A stretch of 56,277 nt of DNA, from assembly GCA_029552825.1 (NCBI GenBank), contig JAKPDL010000166.1:1-56277 (forward strand), in the 5' to 3' direction. This stretch comes from Bacteroidota bacterium. Its GTDB lineage: Bacteria; Bacteroidota; Bacteroidia; Bacteroidales; VadinHA17. Under the pieces are notes generated by a model. The model worked only from the letters and a program-made list of their open reading frames with translations, had not been told where the DNA came from and did not search any database. A program made the position numbers and the translations under genes. Below, piece by piece: positions 34,632-43,032 of the stretch (positions are counted from its first letter, which is position 1; each line of letters begins with the position of its first letter).

Positions 34632-37019
34632 CTACCTTATTCTGAAAGAGTGTATCGTCGAGATAAGTTTTCCTGATTGTGTCACCCCGGTGGCAACTAT
34701 TGAATATTCTCCTGCCTGATCGTGTGTCCAGAATTCTGCTGTCACAACACCCTGTTCACCGGGTATGGCAGAAGGGTTCCAGTAGAGGGTGTTTCTAAGG
34801 TCGGGTATGCGACTTTCTTTCTTTTCTTCTGTAGAATAATCCGGGGGTGAAAACGAAGCAGGATTTTCCGTTACCCTGTACCTGATATTCACTGCATAAT
34901 CAGGAAGTACAATGTTGCTCAGGTCACCTTTGCGCGTAATAACATTAACAATTCCACTGAAATAAAGGTCGCCAATCATATATCTTGAACGTACAAGTTC
35001 AATCTTTTCAACAATTTCAGGGTCGAGATTGGCAATGAGAGATAAGTTTTGAATTATCACACCGTCTATCATTGCAAGTGGAGGCTCATTATAGAATATG
35101 TTCGAAAGCGGTTCCAGCACTCTCATTTCTGCACCTGATTTTCTTTCCCTGAATCGCACACCTGGCACCAGCTCGAAAAATACCTCATACATAACAGGAA
35201 GTTTTATGTAATCATCAAGTCGTATTACCAACTCCGGTACGCCGTAAAATCTTCTTACTCTTGTAGTTAAACCTCTCTCTTCCCGGGCATCTTTCCTGTA
35301 TTTTGTGACATAAATTCTAGAAGTCTGATAATTGAAGCTCAACATCGAAGCCAGTTTCATCCTTGTTTCTGACAATGTATCGGTAAAGCATACTGCATCC
35401 GGGACTTTCCATGGAAACGGTGATTCAATTTCCAGAACTGAATTTTTAGTTGTATCGGCAGGCTGAATCACCATTTTTGTCACCCTGTTATCGATAGGCA
35501 GGTAAAAATTAAACCTGCCATCCCTGCCGGTTACTGCATACCTGAAGAATGCTGTTTTACCGGGAACCGAGAGGTAAAGTATAGCTGATGTGTCAGGCTG
35601 CCCAGTATCCCTGTTTCTGAGTAATCCGTAGATGTAATGTCCTTCATTTTCAAACCGGTATTGCCTTGCTGGCAGTTTCTCAGAGGTAATTTCCTCCCAC
35701 CTTATCCACCGGCTAAAGGTGGAAACAAGAAAATTATCAAGAATTTCATTGCTGATTGTACTTATAGTTGCATCGTTTTCAAACCATGGTACAATTCCGA
35801 ATTCAGAGCCAAAAACCATAAAATCCTCGAATTTCTTGACTTGTGCCGCCTGCCACGAAGGTATAACCGAAAGACTTATTTCAGCAAGCTTATCCTCTTT
35901 ACCCTGGCATTTCAATCCGATGGCAACCTTTTCCCTTCGGCCATACTCGTTCCCTGTTTCAATTTCACAGGTGCTCTCAAAATTAAAAGGATTATAAACC
36001 AGCCTTTCTGCCAGAGGCATTCTATCTTTACCAAAGAGAGTTATATGGTTAATCCCTGGGGCAAGTCTGATTCGCGGAATAACTATTTTTGCAACTGATT
36101 CATTTGCCGGAATTTCCATTTTGAAAGAAACTTTTCCCCGCGAGTGAACCAGAATGAGGTAATGTTCTGAAGAAGAAACCAGCCTCTCTGATGCATTTAC
36201 TGATAGTTCAATGTCTGTTTCCGTCTGTTTTTCAGCAATCAAAGTTATCCCTTCGTCGGCTGCTGGCGGGATATTGAATTTTTGATTCCCTGTAAGTGCA
36301 TAGTACGATTTTCCTTTAACAGGTGTGAATACAAATGAGCCATATCCATAATCGCCTGTATTAAATTCTGCCATTTCATTTCCTTCATTATCTGTCACAA
36401 TAACCATGGTCTGGATGCCCTGCCCATAATGCCCGGTCAGACGAACCACAACATGGTTAGGGACATTGTTTACGAAATTTCCTCCCTCAGAGAAGAAATC
36501 CATGCGCAACGGCTCATTTGTATTATTAGTGGTAAAGATTTTTTTTCTGAAACCTGTGTTTTTGAAAGGATTGTAGATATTAATTTGCTGCATAAAGCAG
36601 TTTTCGGGCAGGAAGTTTTTCATCCAGCTGGTATAAGCTCTCAGGGTGTAGTTGCCCGGACTGAGAGTATCAGGGAGAAAGATGTTTCCTTCTCCCGTAC
36701 CATGATTGAGCCCGAAACGCAATTGTATCACGGGACGGTTCCAGGGGTTAAGTAGTTCAACATAAGCTATCTTGCTTCTATCCAGAACCAGACCGGTACC
36801 CCTGTCGATGGTAAATATTTTTAACCATATATCCTCACCGGCTATATAATCATGCCGGTCGGTAACTATATATAGTTCCTCCCACGGTGAAGTTTTACAG
36901 AATTCCCCCAGGAGAACTTCCGGGCTGGCTGGCTGTAATGATTGACCATGTAGAAGAGTGGAGGGTATCAGAGTGATTGCAGCTAAGAATGACAGATTAT
37001 ATTTTAAAGTCCCTTTCAT
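34632..37019 (-). CDS. Large secreted protein with macroglobulin-like and TonB-plug-like regions
   Basis: This 795-residue protein has a signal peptide (to about HGQ, residue 26). Residues of about 50-160 (ELYIVTDRHDYIAGEDIW, YTLRAYTSWMKNF) resemble an MG2-type macroglobulin domain. A carboxypeptidase-regulatory-like segment is near 465-510. Residues of about 650-720 (PLAMIDGVIIQNL, LDPEIVEKIELVRS, IVNVITRKGD) resemble a TonB-receptor plug, but no beta barrel follows. Such combinations occur in Bacteroidota next to TonB receptors, with no established function. It is last in the five-gene operon, 14 bases after the DUF4249 gene. Confidence 0.65.
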   Translation of the reverse strand: MKGTLKYNLSFLAAITLIPSTLLHGQSLQPASPEVLLGEFCKTSPWEELYIVTDRHDYIAGEDIWLKIFTIDRGTGLVLDRSKIAYVELLNPWNRPVIQLRFGLNHGTGEGNIFLPDTLSPGNYTLRAYTSWMKNFLPENCFMQQINIYNPFKNTGFRKKIFTTNNTNEPLRMDFFSEGGNFVNNVPNHVVVRLTGHYGQGIQTMVIVTDNEGNEMAEFNTGDYGYGSFVFTPVKGKSYYALTGNQKFNIPPAADEGITLIAEKQTETDIELSVNASERLVSSSEHYLILVHSRGKVSFKMEIPANESVAKIVIPRIRLAPGINHITLFGKDRMPLAERLVYNPFNFESTCEIETGNEYGRREKVAIGLKCQGKEDKLAEISLSVIPSWQAAQVKKFEDFMVFGSEFGIVPWFENDATISTISNEILDNFLVSTFSRWIRWEEITSEKLPARQYRFENEGHYIYGLLRNRDTGQPDTSAILYLSVPGKTAFFRYAVTGRDGRFNFYLPIDNRVTKMVIQPADTTKNSVLEIESPFPWKVPDAVCFTDTLSETRMKLASMLSFNYQTSRIYVTKYRKDAREERGLTTRVRRFYGVPELVIRLDDYIKLPVMYEVFFELVPGVRFRERKSGAEMRVLEPLSNIFYNEPPLAMIDGVIIQNLSLIANLDPEIVEKIELVRSRYMIGDLYFSGIVNVITRKGDLSNIVLPDYAVNIRYRVTENPASFSPPDYSTEEKKESRIPDLRNTLYWNPSAIPGEQGVVTAEFWTHDQAGEYSIVATGVTQSGKLISTIHSFRIR

Positions 37020-37033
37020 TTCTTCATTCAGCT

Positions 37034-38149
37034 TTATGGCCAGAAAGATGGTTTAATGTTCGTTCCACGCGTAGTGCAGTCGGCACATTCCCTGTGTATG
37101 GTTGTAACCCAGTATGGTGGCCTGTAAGAGCTGCCATCTTCAATAACCCACCATGTGACATTCCTTCCTTCTTCAGGCAGCCTGCCGAAAATGGTATCAG
37201 TTGGACAGTACCAGTAAAAGTTAGGGATCCCTTTAAACCAGTCTTTGATAAAAATCCTTTTTTCAGTGACTGCTGAAACGCTGAAATATCCAAGAACAGT
37301 TTCAGAGGGTTTGTTGGTGCACCTTATATTACCTTTTATTGCCATTGGAATAACATCGTACAGGCTTCCTACGTTTTCCGATACATTCTGAATTTTCTCC
37401 CAGAATTTGTATTCATCAGCATTTAGCGAGTACTGCTTGACAAGGATACTGTATCTTACTTTTAACCTGTCGGTTTCGTTTGTTATGAAAGTCACTGGAA
37501 ATTTTGTAACCTTCGGCTGGTTGTATATAGACGCGTTTTTTATCATTATCCTGTCCGATTTCTCAGTTACCCAGCATCGGTTATTTGGAACCTGGTAAGG
37601 TAACCAGAATTCCCATGTTTCTTCATATTCCCATCTGAAATAGAAACACTTCCTGTTGGGATCGTGTGTATCGAGATATATTTTGCATCCTTCCTCAATT
37701 TCAGCAGGATTATCTGATTGTGTTATTAATATTTTTTCCCAGTAAAGGGAATCAATAGGGGGGACAGGCTTCATCTCAATATAATCTGTTTCGTAGATAA
37801 ATCCTGAAGATTCAATCCGGAGAGCATACTTCCTTCCTACGACACCCCGAAAACTGGTACTGTCGGTAGAATAAATGCCCGGGTCTGTCTCTTTTAGTGT
37901 AGTCACAAAACCCAGGTCATCTATTATAGTAACTTTTGCTGCTCTGACAGGTTTTCTCGCAAGAGCCCTTCCTATTGGAAGTGATTTTGATATTTTAACC
38001 TTGTTCGTCCGGTTCTGGTCAGTTACCAGTCCTTCCACAACAATCATCTCTTTTGTCTCTTCAACATCAGGAATAAATTCTTCTATACATCCCGAAGCCG
38101 GAACAAGCAAGAAGAGAAAAATCAATATAAATTTCACCCAGTTGTTCAT
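37034..38149 (-). CDS. DUF4249 lipoprotein, TonB-receptor partner
   Basis: The 371-residue protein begins with a lipoprotein signal ending in ASGC near residue 21. The EEFIPDVEETKEMIVVEGLVTD block near 23 and the YALRIESSGFIYETDYIEMKPVPPIDSLYWE block near 108 are typical of DUF4249. In Bacteroidota this family sits directly after STN-type TonB receptors, where it may act as an outer-membrane lid or binding partner, much as SusD does for SusC. Here it follows such a receptor by five bases. The ligand is unknown. Confidence 0.8.
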   Translation of the reverse strand: MNNWVKFILIFLFLLVPASGCIEEFIPDVEETKEMIVVEGLVTDQNRTNKVKISKSLPIGRALARKPVRAAKVTIIDDLGFVTTLKETDPGIYSTDSTSFRGVVGRKYALRIESSGFIYETDYIEMKPVPPIDSLYWEKILITQSDNPAEIEEGCKIYLDTHDPNRKCFYFRWEYEETWEFWLPYQVPNNRCWVTEKSDRIMIKNASIYNQPKVTKFPVTFITNETDRLKVRYSILVKQYSLNADEYKFWEKIQNVSENVGSLYDVIPMAIKGNIRCTNKPSETVLGYFSVSAVTEKRIFIKDWFKGIPNFYWYCPTDTIFGRLPEEGRNVTWWVIEDGSSYRPPYWVTTIHRECADCTTRGTNIKPSFWP

Positions 38150-38154
38150 GGTAC

Positions 38155-40887
38155 CTAAAAATCAAAGTTAAAGGAGACGGTTGGTATAGGTCTCCCGAAT
38201 ACTGACAACTTGTAGCCTTTCACCATATTTTTGTCATTCCTGAAGAAGACTGAGTAAACATTCTGTCTTCCAAGAACATTGTACACCGAAAAGATCCAGT
38301 GTGGATTGGCTATTTTTTTTGCCTTCAGGTTGCCGCTCACTTTAAGCGAAATATCAAGTCTCGAATAATCTGGCAACCGGTACTTGTTTCTGTCGGAATA
38401 CTGCATAATTACTATATCACCTATCGTATATGTTGCTACAGGATAGGTTACGGGTCTTCCTGTGCTGTAGTTATATGTTGCTGAGAAGCTGTATCTTCTT
38501 GAAAAAAGATAATTAAAAGTAAGTATCAGGTCGTGCGGCCTGTCGAAATTTGCCGGGAACCATTTTCCGTCGTTTATGATTTCCTCATTTATTGAGCTTG
38601 TGCTTCGTACCAGTACTCTTGAATATGTATATCCAATATTATAACGTACTCTGCCTTCGGTCTTTTTAAGCATCAGTTCTATTCCATAAGCCTTACCTTC
38701 AACATTTATCAGATCCCATTCTATGAATTCATTCATAATGATTTCGGTACCTCCTTTGAAATCCGCCATGTCTCTGATTTTCTTGTAATATATTTCTGCA
38801 GAAGCTTCGATTCTGTTTTTATGCAGTAATCTGTAATATCCAGCTGCAACCTGGTCTGCTGTCTGTGGTCTGAGATGATAATCACTAAGCTTCCATATAT
38901 CAGTTGGAGAAATGGATGTTGTGTTCGACAGCATATGAAGGTATTGTTTTGTGTGATTGTAGTTCAGTTTTACAGAGCTCTTAGTATCGGTTTTTATGTT
39001 TACTGACAGTCTGATCTCGGGCCCTCCGTATACTTTATATATACTGTTTTTGCCATAAAAAAGTGTGTCTTTAACTGATGATGGTCCTTTTTCATATCCC
39101 TTATTGTAAAGGTATATTGTCTGGGGACCTGCAGCCAGAAATGATGTAAGTCTTATGCCCGCATTTACCGAAAGGTAGTCAGTTAAAGTATATTTATCTT
39201 CAAACCACAGGGATGGTTCGAGAGCTCTCTGCCTCTGTATGGTGTTTGGTATTACTAGTGAAGAATCACCAACGGGCATATAATCTCCAGGGCGTACATT
39301 GTATTCTGTCATTTCTGCCCCAAAATTGAATTCGTTTCTTCCAGTATACCAGTTAAAGTCAGCCTTAAGACCTGTGCTGTTAATTTTGTGCGATAGTTTA
39401 AACGCTTCCTGTGAAACACGAGTGCTTGAAACATTATACCCGTAAAAGCTGTTATTAAGTGTAAGTGATGTAAATAACCTGCTGGTGAAAAAATGCCTCC
39501 AGCGGAGAGCAATGATATTATTCTGATACTGGTATGTTGTATCGCCGTTGAACTGGAAAGAATCGTAACTGTAATACGATGAGAGGTCGATCTTGTTGTT
39601 ACGGTTTATATCATAAGCAAGTCTGACATTGATATCGTGAAACGATGCTTTGCTGTTTCGCAGTGCGCGGTTCTGGAGCATCCCGAGGAGCCAGTTTGAA
39701 TATGTTGTTCGTCCGGCAATGATGTAAAAGATAGTGTCTTTTTTTATTGGTCCTTCAAGCACAAAATGCGTTGTTACGGGACTGATACCTGCGTTTCCGG
39801 CAAATTCTATCCTGTTGCCATCCCGGGAAGTGATGTCAAGAACGGATGCAAGTCTTCCACCGTAGCGCGCAGGGATACCGCCTTTGAAGAGGGCTACATC
39901 TCTTATTATATCGGGATTAACAGCCGAGAAAAAACCGAAGAAATGTGATGAATTGTAAACCGGGGCACCGTAGAGCAATATAAGATTTTGATCGGCAGAG
40001 CCACCGCGTACGTTAAATCCAGCCGAACCTTCACCCACTGAGTGCACTCCCGGCAGGAGAAGAACACTCTTCATGATGTCCGATTCGCCCATGGCTGTCG
40101 GGAGAAGCCTGAAGATATTTACGTCAATCTTTTCAAGACCAACCTCAAAACGCTGCAAGGTCACATTTCTTTCGGCAGTTATCAAAGCTTCTTTCAGAGG
40201 AATGAGTACACTTCTCATTTCAATGTTAAGCTCACCTGAACCATATACGTTGACATCCACAGTCTTTTCTTTCATTCCTATGAATGAGAACTTCATAGAA
40301 TAGCTGCCCCGGGGCACACTGAGCGAGTAGAAACCATAAGAATTTGAAATGTCGCCGGCAGATAGTTTAGGAATCTGTACAGTGGCACCGGCAACGGGTT
40401 CCCTTGTATGCTGGTCAGTAATATACCCCGAAATTGTTACAATGCCGGGTTTGTCTCTGTCGGCAGGATTACCTAAGTCAATTACTATGTTTCCTCCAGC
40501 ACCTTTAGTCTCATCCTCTTCTTCATATTCCAATCCTGGTATATATGACTCACCTGCAGCTTTCTCTTCTATCAGAGGTTTTATCGCAAAATATTTCGTC
40601 AGGATAATATTGCCCGATTCGTCGGAATAGTGAAATAATCCCTGACCGTTGAGAAGTGTATCAAGGATTTCGTTAAGGTATCTTTTGTTCTCGTACCGGC
40701 TCAGCGTTATACCTTTGAGCCATTCCTCCCTGAAAAAGAACTTAACCGGGAATTTTGATTCAGCCTTAAGGATGAAATCGTAAAATGATTGCCCCTCATA
40801 ATTCCAATCTACAAGATAATTCTGCTGTGCAGATGCGTTGTAAAAAATCAGAAAGAAGGCAATCAATATTAAGTTTCTGAATCTCAT
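38155..40887 (-). CDS. TonB-dependent outer membrane receptor with STN-like N-terminal domain
   Basis: I place the start at the ATG ending at 40887 because it gives a clean signal peptide (MRFRNLILIAFFLIFYNASA) and avoids a 59-base overlap with the upstream gene; a longer frame starts at 40959. The mature protein has an STN-like domain (about 20-100), a carboxypeptidase-regulatory-like domain (near 150-230), a plug with NVRGGSADQNLILLYGAPVYN near 300, and a C-terminal beta barrel. It carries no SusD partner; the DUF4249 lipoprotein follows instead. STN domains often signal to anti-sigma factors, but none is in the window. Confidence 0.88.
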   Translation of the reverse strand: MRFRNLILIAFFLIFYNASAQQNYLVDWNYEGQSFYDFILKAESKFPVKFFFREEWLKGITLSRYENKRYLNEILDTLLNGQGLFHYSDESGNIILTKYFAIKPLIEEKAAGESYIPGLEYEEEDETKGAGGNIVIDLGNPADRDKPGIVTISGYITDQHTREPVAGATVQIPKLSAGDISNSYGFYSLSVPRGSYSMKFSFIGMKEKTVDVNVYGSGELNIEMRSVLIPLKEALITAERNVTLQRFEVGLEKIDVNIFRLLPTAMGESDIMKSVLLLPGVHSVGEGSAGFNVRGGSADQNLILLYGAPVYNSSHFFGFFSAVNPDIIRDVALFKGGIPARYGGRLASVLDITSRDGNRIEFAGNAGISPVTTHFVLEGPIKKDTIFYIIAGRTTYSNWLLGMLQNRALRNSKASFHDINVRLAYDINRNNKIDLSSYYSYDSFQFNGDTTYQYQNNIIALRWRHFFTSRLFTSLTLNNSFYGYNVSSTRVSQEAFKLSHKINSTGLKADFNWYTGRNEFNFGAEMTEYNVRPGDYMPVGDSSLVIPNTIQRQRALEPSLWFEDKYTLTDYLSVNAGIRLTSFLAAGPQTIYLYNKGYEKGPSSVKDTLFYGKNSIYKVYGGPEIRLSVNIKTDTKSSVKLNYNHTKQYLHMLSNTTSISPTDIWKLSDYHLRPQTADQVAAGYYRLLHKNRIEASAEIYYKKIRDMADFKGGTEIIMNEFIEWDLINVEGKAYGIELMLKKTEGRVRYNIGYTYSRVLVRSTSSINEEIINDGKWFPANFDRPHDLILTFNYLFSRRYSFSATYNYSTGRPVTYPVATYTIGDIVIMQYSDRNKYRLPDYSRLDISLKVSGNLKAKKIANPHWIFSVYNVLGRQNVYSVFFRNDKNMVKGYKLSVFGRPIPTVSFNFDF

Positions 40888-40900
40888 CCCTGTAATGTTC

Positions 40901-41614
40901 TCATTTTCTTTTGACTGAATCGTAAAATTCGAGAACGGGAATAAAAGTATAAGGATCAATTCTCCCGACCTGATAATTGTTTTTTCTTATAAATTCTCTG
41001 ATTTCACGTTTTTTATCCTGAAGCTGTTTCATAAGATCTGCTCTCCCCGAAATACGAACTATCGCAGTATCCTTCTTAATAAAAATTTTGTGTTTCTCAA
41101 TGATTCTGTCATATTTACCGTCTACTGCAAGTGGCTGGATTTCCTTCATATACTTAACATAAAGAGCTGTTGGTCCGTTATATAGTACGTTGACATATCC
41201 TCTTATTGCACTGCCTGAATCGGCATCCATGTTTACAATTCTGTAGATTCTGTTATTATAATTGAGGCTAAAGCTATCGACCATTTCCCTGTTCATTATT
41301 AAAACAGGTTTGTAAGGGACAGACAGCAGAAGTTCATCGTTTAATATGTCGTATTTCAGGTTGAGATCTTTGTATTGTTTTCCTTCAAGGGTAACGTCCC
41401 CTGTGAGGAATTCGGTTGTTGCGATAAATTGATGGCCGAATGCCCTGCTATAAAGATTATACCATATCCGGCCGTTGAGCAGCAGCTGGGAATCGGCATT
41501 TGAAGGTGTAATATTGTTAAATATTAAAGCTTCCTGCCCGCAAACAGGCAGAAAGCTGATGAAAGTAAACAGTAATGAAAGTATTGTAATATGGCTTGCA
41601 ACAGAATATTTCAC
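40901..41614 (-). CDS. Small secreted protein of unknown function
   Basis: The 237-residue protein starts at GTG, three bases after the DUF1080 stop codon, and has a signal peptide ending near PVCGQ (residue 27). The rest is a predicted soluble, beta-rich domain (LLLNGRIWYNLYSRAFGHQF near 44, EGKQYKDLNLKYD near 76) with a charged helical tail (QDKKREIREFIRKN near 200). I do not recognise a family. It lies directly before the STN-type receptor, so it may serve the same uptake or sensing complex. Translational coupling to the DUF1080 gene is likely from the spacing. Confidence 0.7.
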   Translation of the reverse strand: MKYSVASHITILSLLFTFISFLPVCGQEALIFNNITPSNADSQLLLNGRIWYNLYSRAFGHQFIATTEFLTGDVTLEGKQYKDLNLKYDILNDELLLSVPYKPVLIMNREMVDSFSLNYNNRIYRIVNMDADSGSAIRGYVNVLYNGPTALYVKYMKEIQPLAVDGKYDRIIEKHKIFIKKDTAIVRISGRADLMKQLQDKKREIREFIRKNNYQVGRIDPYTFIPVLEFYDSVKRK

Positions 41615-41617
41615 GTC

Positions 41618-42664
41618 CTATTTTATTATAGGAGTGAGTACAATGTTCCGGTACATTACTTTCCCGTGGTCGCCCTGCAGGTATATCGGTCCGGGTGAGA
41701 ACACATCCGATTTTATTGCCCCGCCTGTGGGTCCGTAAACAGGCTGATTATCAATAATTTTTACTCCGTTTAGAATTACTGTTAAATGTCTGTCGCACAG
41801 AGTTATGTCGAGTGTCTGCCATTCGCCGGCCGGTTTCTCTGCGCTCACGGTGGGTGTTATCCTGCTGTAAAGGGCTCCCATGTTATGAGAATCGAGAGGC
41901 CTTTTGTATGAATCCATGACCTGGACTTCATACATTCCACGCAGGTATATACCGCTATTGCTTCCCTGAGGTATATTGACTTCCAGTTTCAGGTTGAAAT
42001 CTTCGAATTCCTGTTCGGTCCGTATGTTTCCGTATCTGATTCTTGGCTGGCCTTCTGGCTGAACAGGGTCATTAACCAGTACACCATCGACCACCTTAAA
42101 ACCATTGGTAGTATTTTCCTCGATAAGCCGCCAGCCGGTCAGATCTTTGCCATTGAACAGGACGATGGGCTCTCCGTATTTTACTTTTGAAAGGTCGGGT
42201 GCAGGAGGCATAGGAGGAAGTTTTTTACCGGTAAAGGATGTCGAATCAACGCCCAGACCATTGCGGCGGGGGGTGAGAAGATAACCGGTTATTTTTTCTG
42301 CCCCGTCTTTCCGTACTTCAAGCCAGTTGGTTATGACGTGTGTTCTCAGTGGCTGACCTGCATCATCACGCTTGCGTATCAGGTTGTTTGTGCGTGTTAC
42401 CACAAGGTATTGGTCGGCGGCAAGAAAGACATTCGCAACCGGTGTCACACTGCCGGCTATCCAGAGGAGGTCGGCATCAAGGTAACCTTCTTCCTGTCTA
42501 ACTTCAAGCCAGCCCACAGTGCCACCTTCAATGTCGAGTGTCCACTGCCCGAGAAATTCAGAAACATCAACTCTGGCAGAAGTACCAGCCTTTTTATCTG
42601 AAGTATTGCAGGAAATAACCGATAGCATTAATGCCAGCGAAACAAAAAATACAGATGTTTTCAT
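41618..42664 (-). CDS. DUF1080 / 3-keto-disaccharide hydrolase-like lipoprotein
   Basis: The 348-residue protein starts with a lipoprotein signal ending in VISC near residue 19. Residues of about 33-150 form a distinct N-terminal domain (FLGQWTLDIEGGTVGWLEV), and residues of about 165-348 match DUF1080, with LFNGKDLTGWRL near 170, GNIRTEQEFEDFNLKLEVNI near 214 and SNSGIYLRG near 237. DUF1080 proteins of this fold are described as 3-keto-disaccharide hydrolases, cleaving glycosides oxidised at carbon 3. The Tat-exported oxidoreductase at 24329 could produce such substrates, but it is 16 kb away. Confidence 0.8.
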   Translation of the reverse strand: MKTSVFFVSLALMLSVISCNTSDKKAGTSARVDVSEFLGQWTLDIEGGTVGWLEVRQEEGYLDADLLWIAGSVTPVANVFLAADQYLVVTRTNNLIRKRDDAGQPLRTHVITNWLEVRKDGAEKITGYLLTPRRNGLGVDSTSFTGKKLPPMPPAPDLSKVKYGEPIVLFNGKDLTGWRLIEENTTNGFKVVDGVLVNDPVQPEGQPRIRYGNIRTEQEFEDFNLKLEVNIPQGSNSGIYLRGMYEVQVMDSYKRPLDSHNMGALYSRITPTVSAEKPAGEWQTLDITLCDRHLTVILNGVKIIDNQPVYGPTGGAIKSDVFSPGPIYLQGDHGKVMYRNIVLTPIIK

Positions 42665-43032
42665 TTCAAATGAATTTTTTCAGGTTAGATTCAGAACTTT
42701 AAAAATAAGAAATTGAAATCAAACGAAATATTCTTTTTGTCAATAATATCATAATAATTTGACCAGATTAAGGTTTTTTAACAGTGTATTGTCGAGGCCG
42801 GCAGGGTGAACTTATGTATGTAAAGTCCCTTTTCAAAGGGGACAGCAAATAATTTGAATTAAAAGGGTATTCTATTAAAAATTACCCTGAAAAAAATCCT
42901 GTCCCGACATTAGAAACAATGGGGACAGGATGATACTAAACACGTATTTTTTCTATCAGCTTCTCTCAGGATAATAAATCACGTTTAAAAGGTAAAAGCT
43001 GATATTTTGCCTATGCTAAAATGACGCAGGAT
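42665..43032. other. Intergenic region between the PUL and the DUF1080 operon
   Basis: No gene is visible. It contains the strong minus-strand terminator at 42890-42931 and two smaller hairpins. One pairs GTCCCTTT with AAGGGGAC near 42827-42845 and the other pairs AGGGTA with TACCCT near 42863-42888. The upstream part should hold the promoter of the DUF1080 operon, but I cannot pick one. Confidence 0.55.
42890..42931 (-). terminator. Rho-independent terminator of the PUL operon
   Basis: On the minus strand, ATCCTGTCCC pairs with GGGACAGGAT (arms 42922-42931 and 42896-42905) across a 16-base loop, followed by seven Ts. It lies about 100 bases beyond the stop of the lyase gene and would end the SusCD operon transcript. 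Confidence 0.8.
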
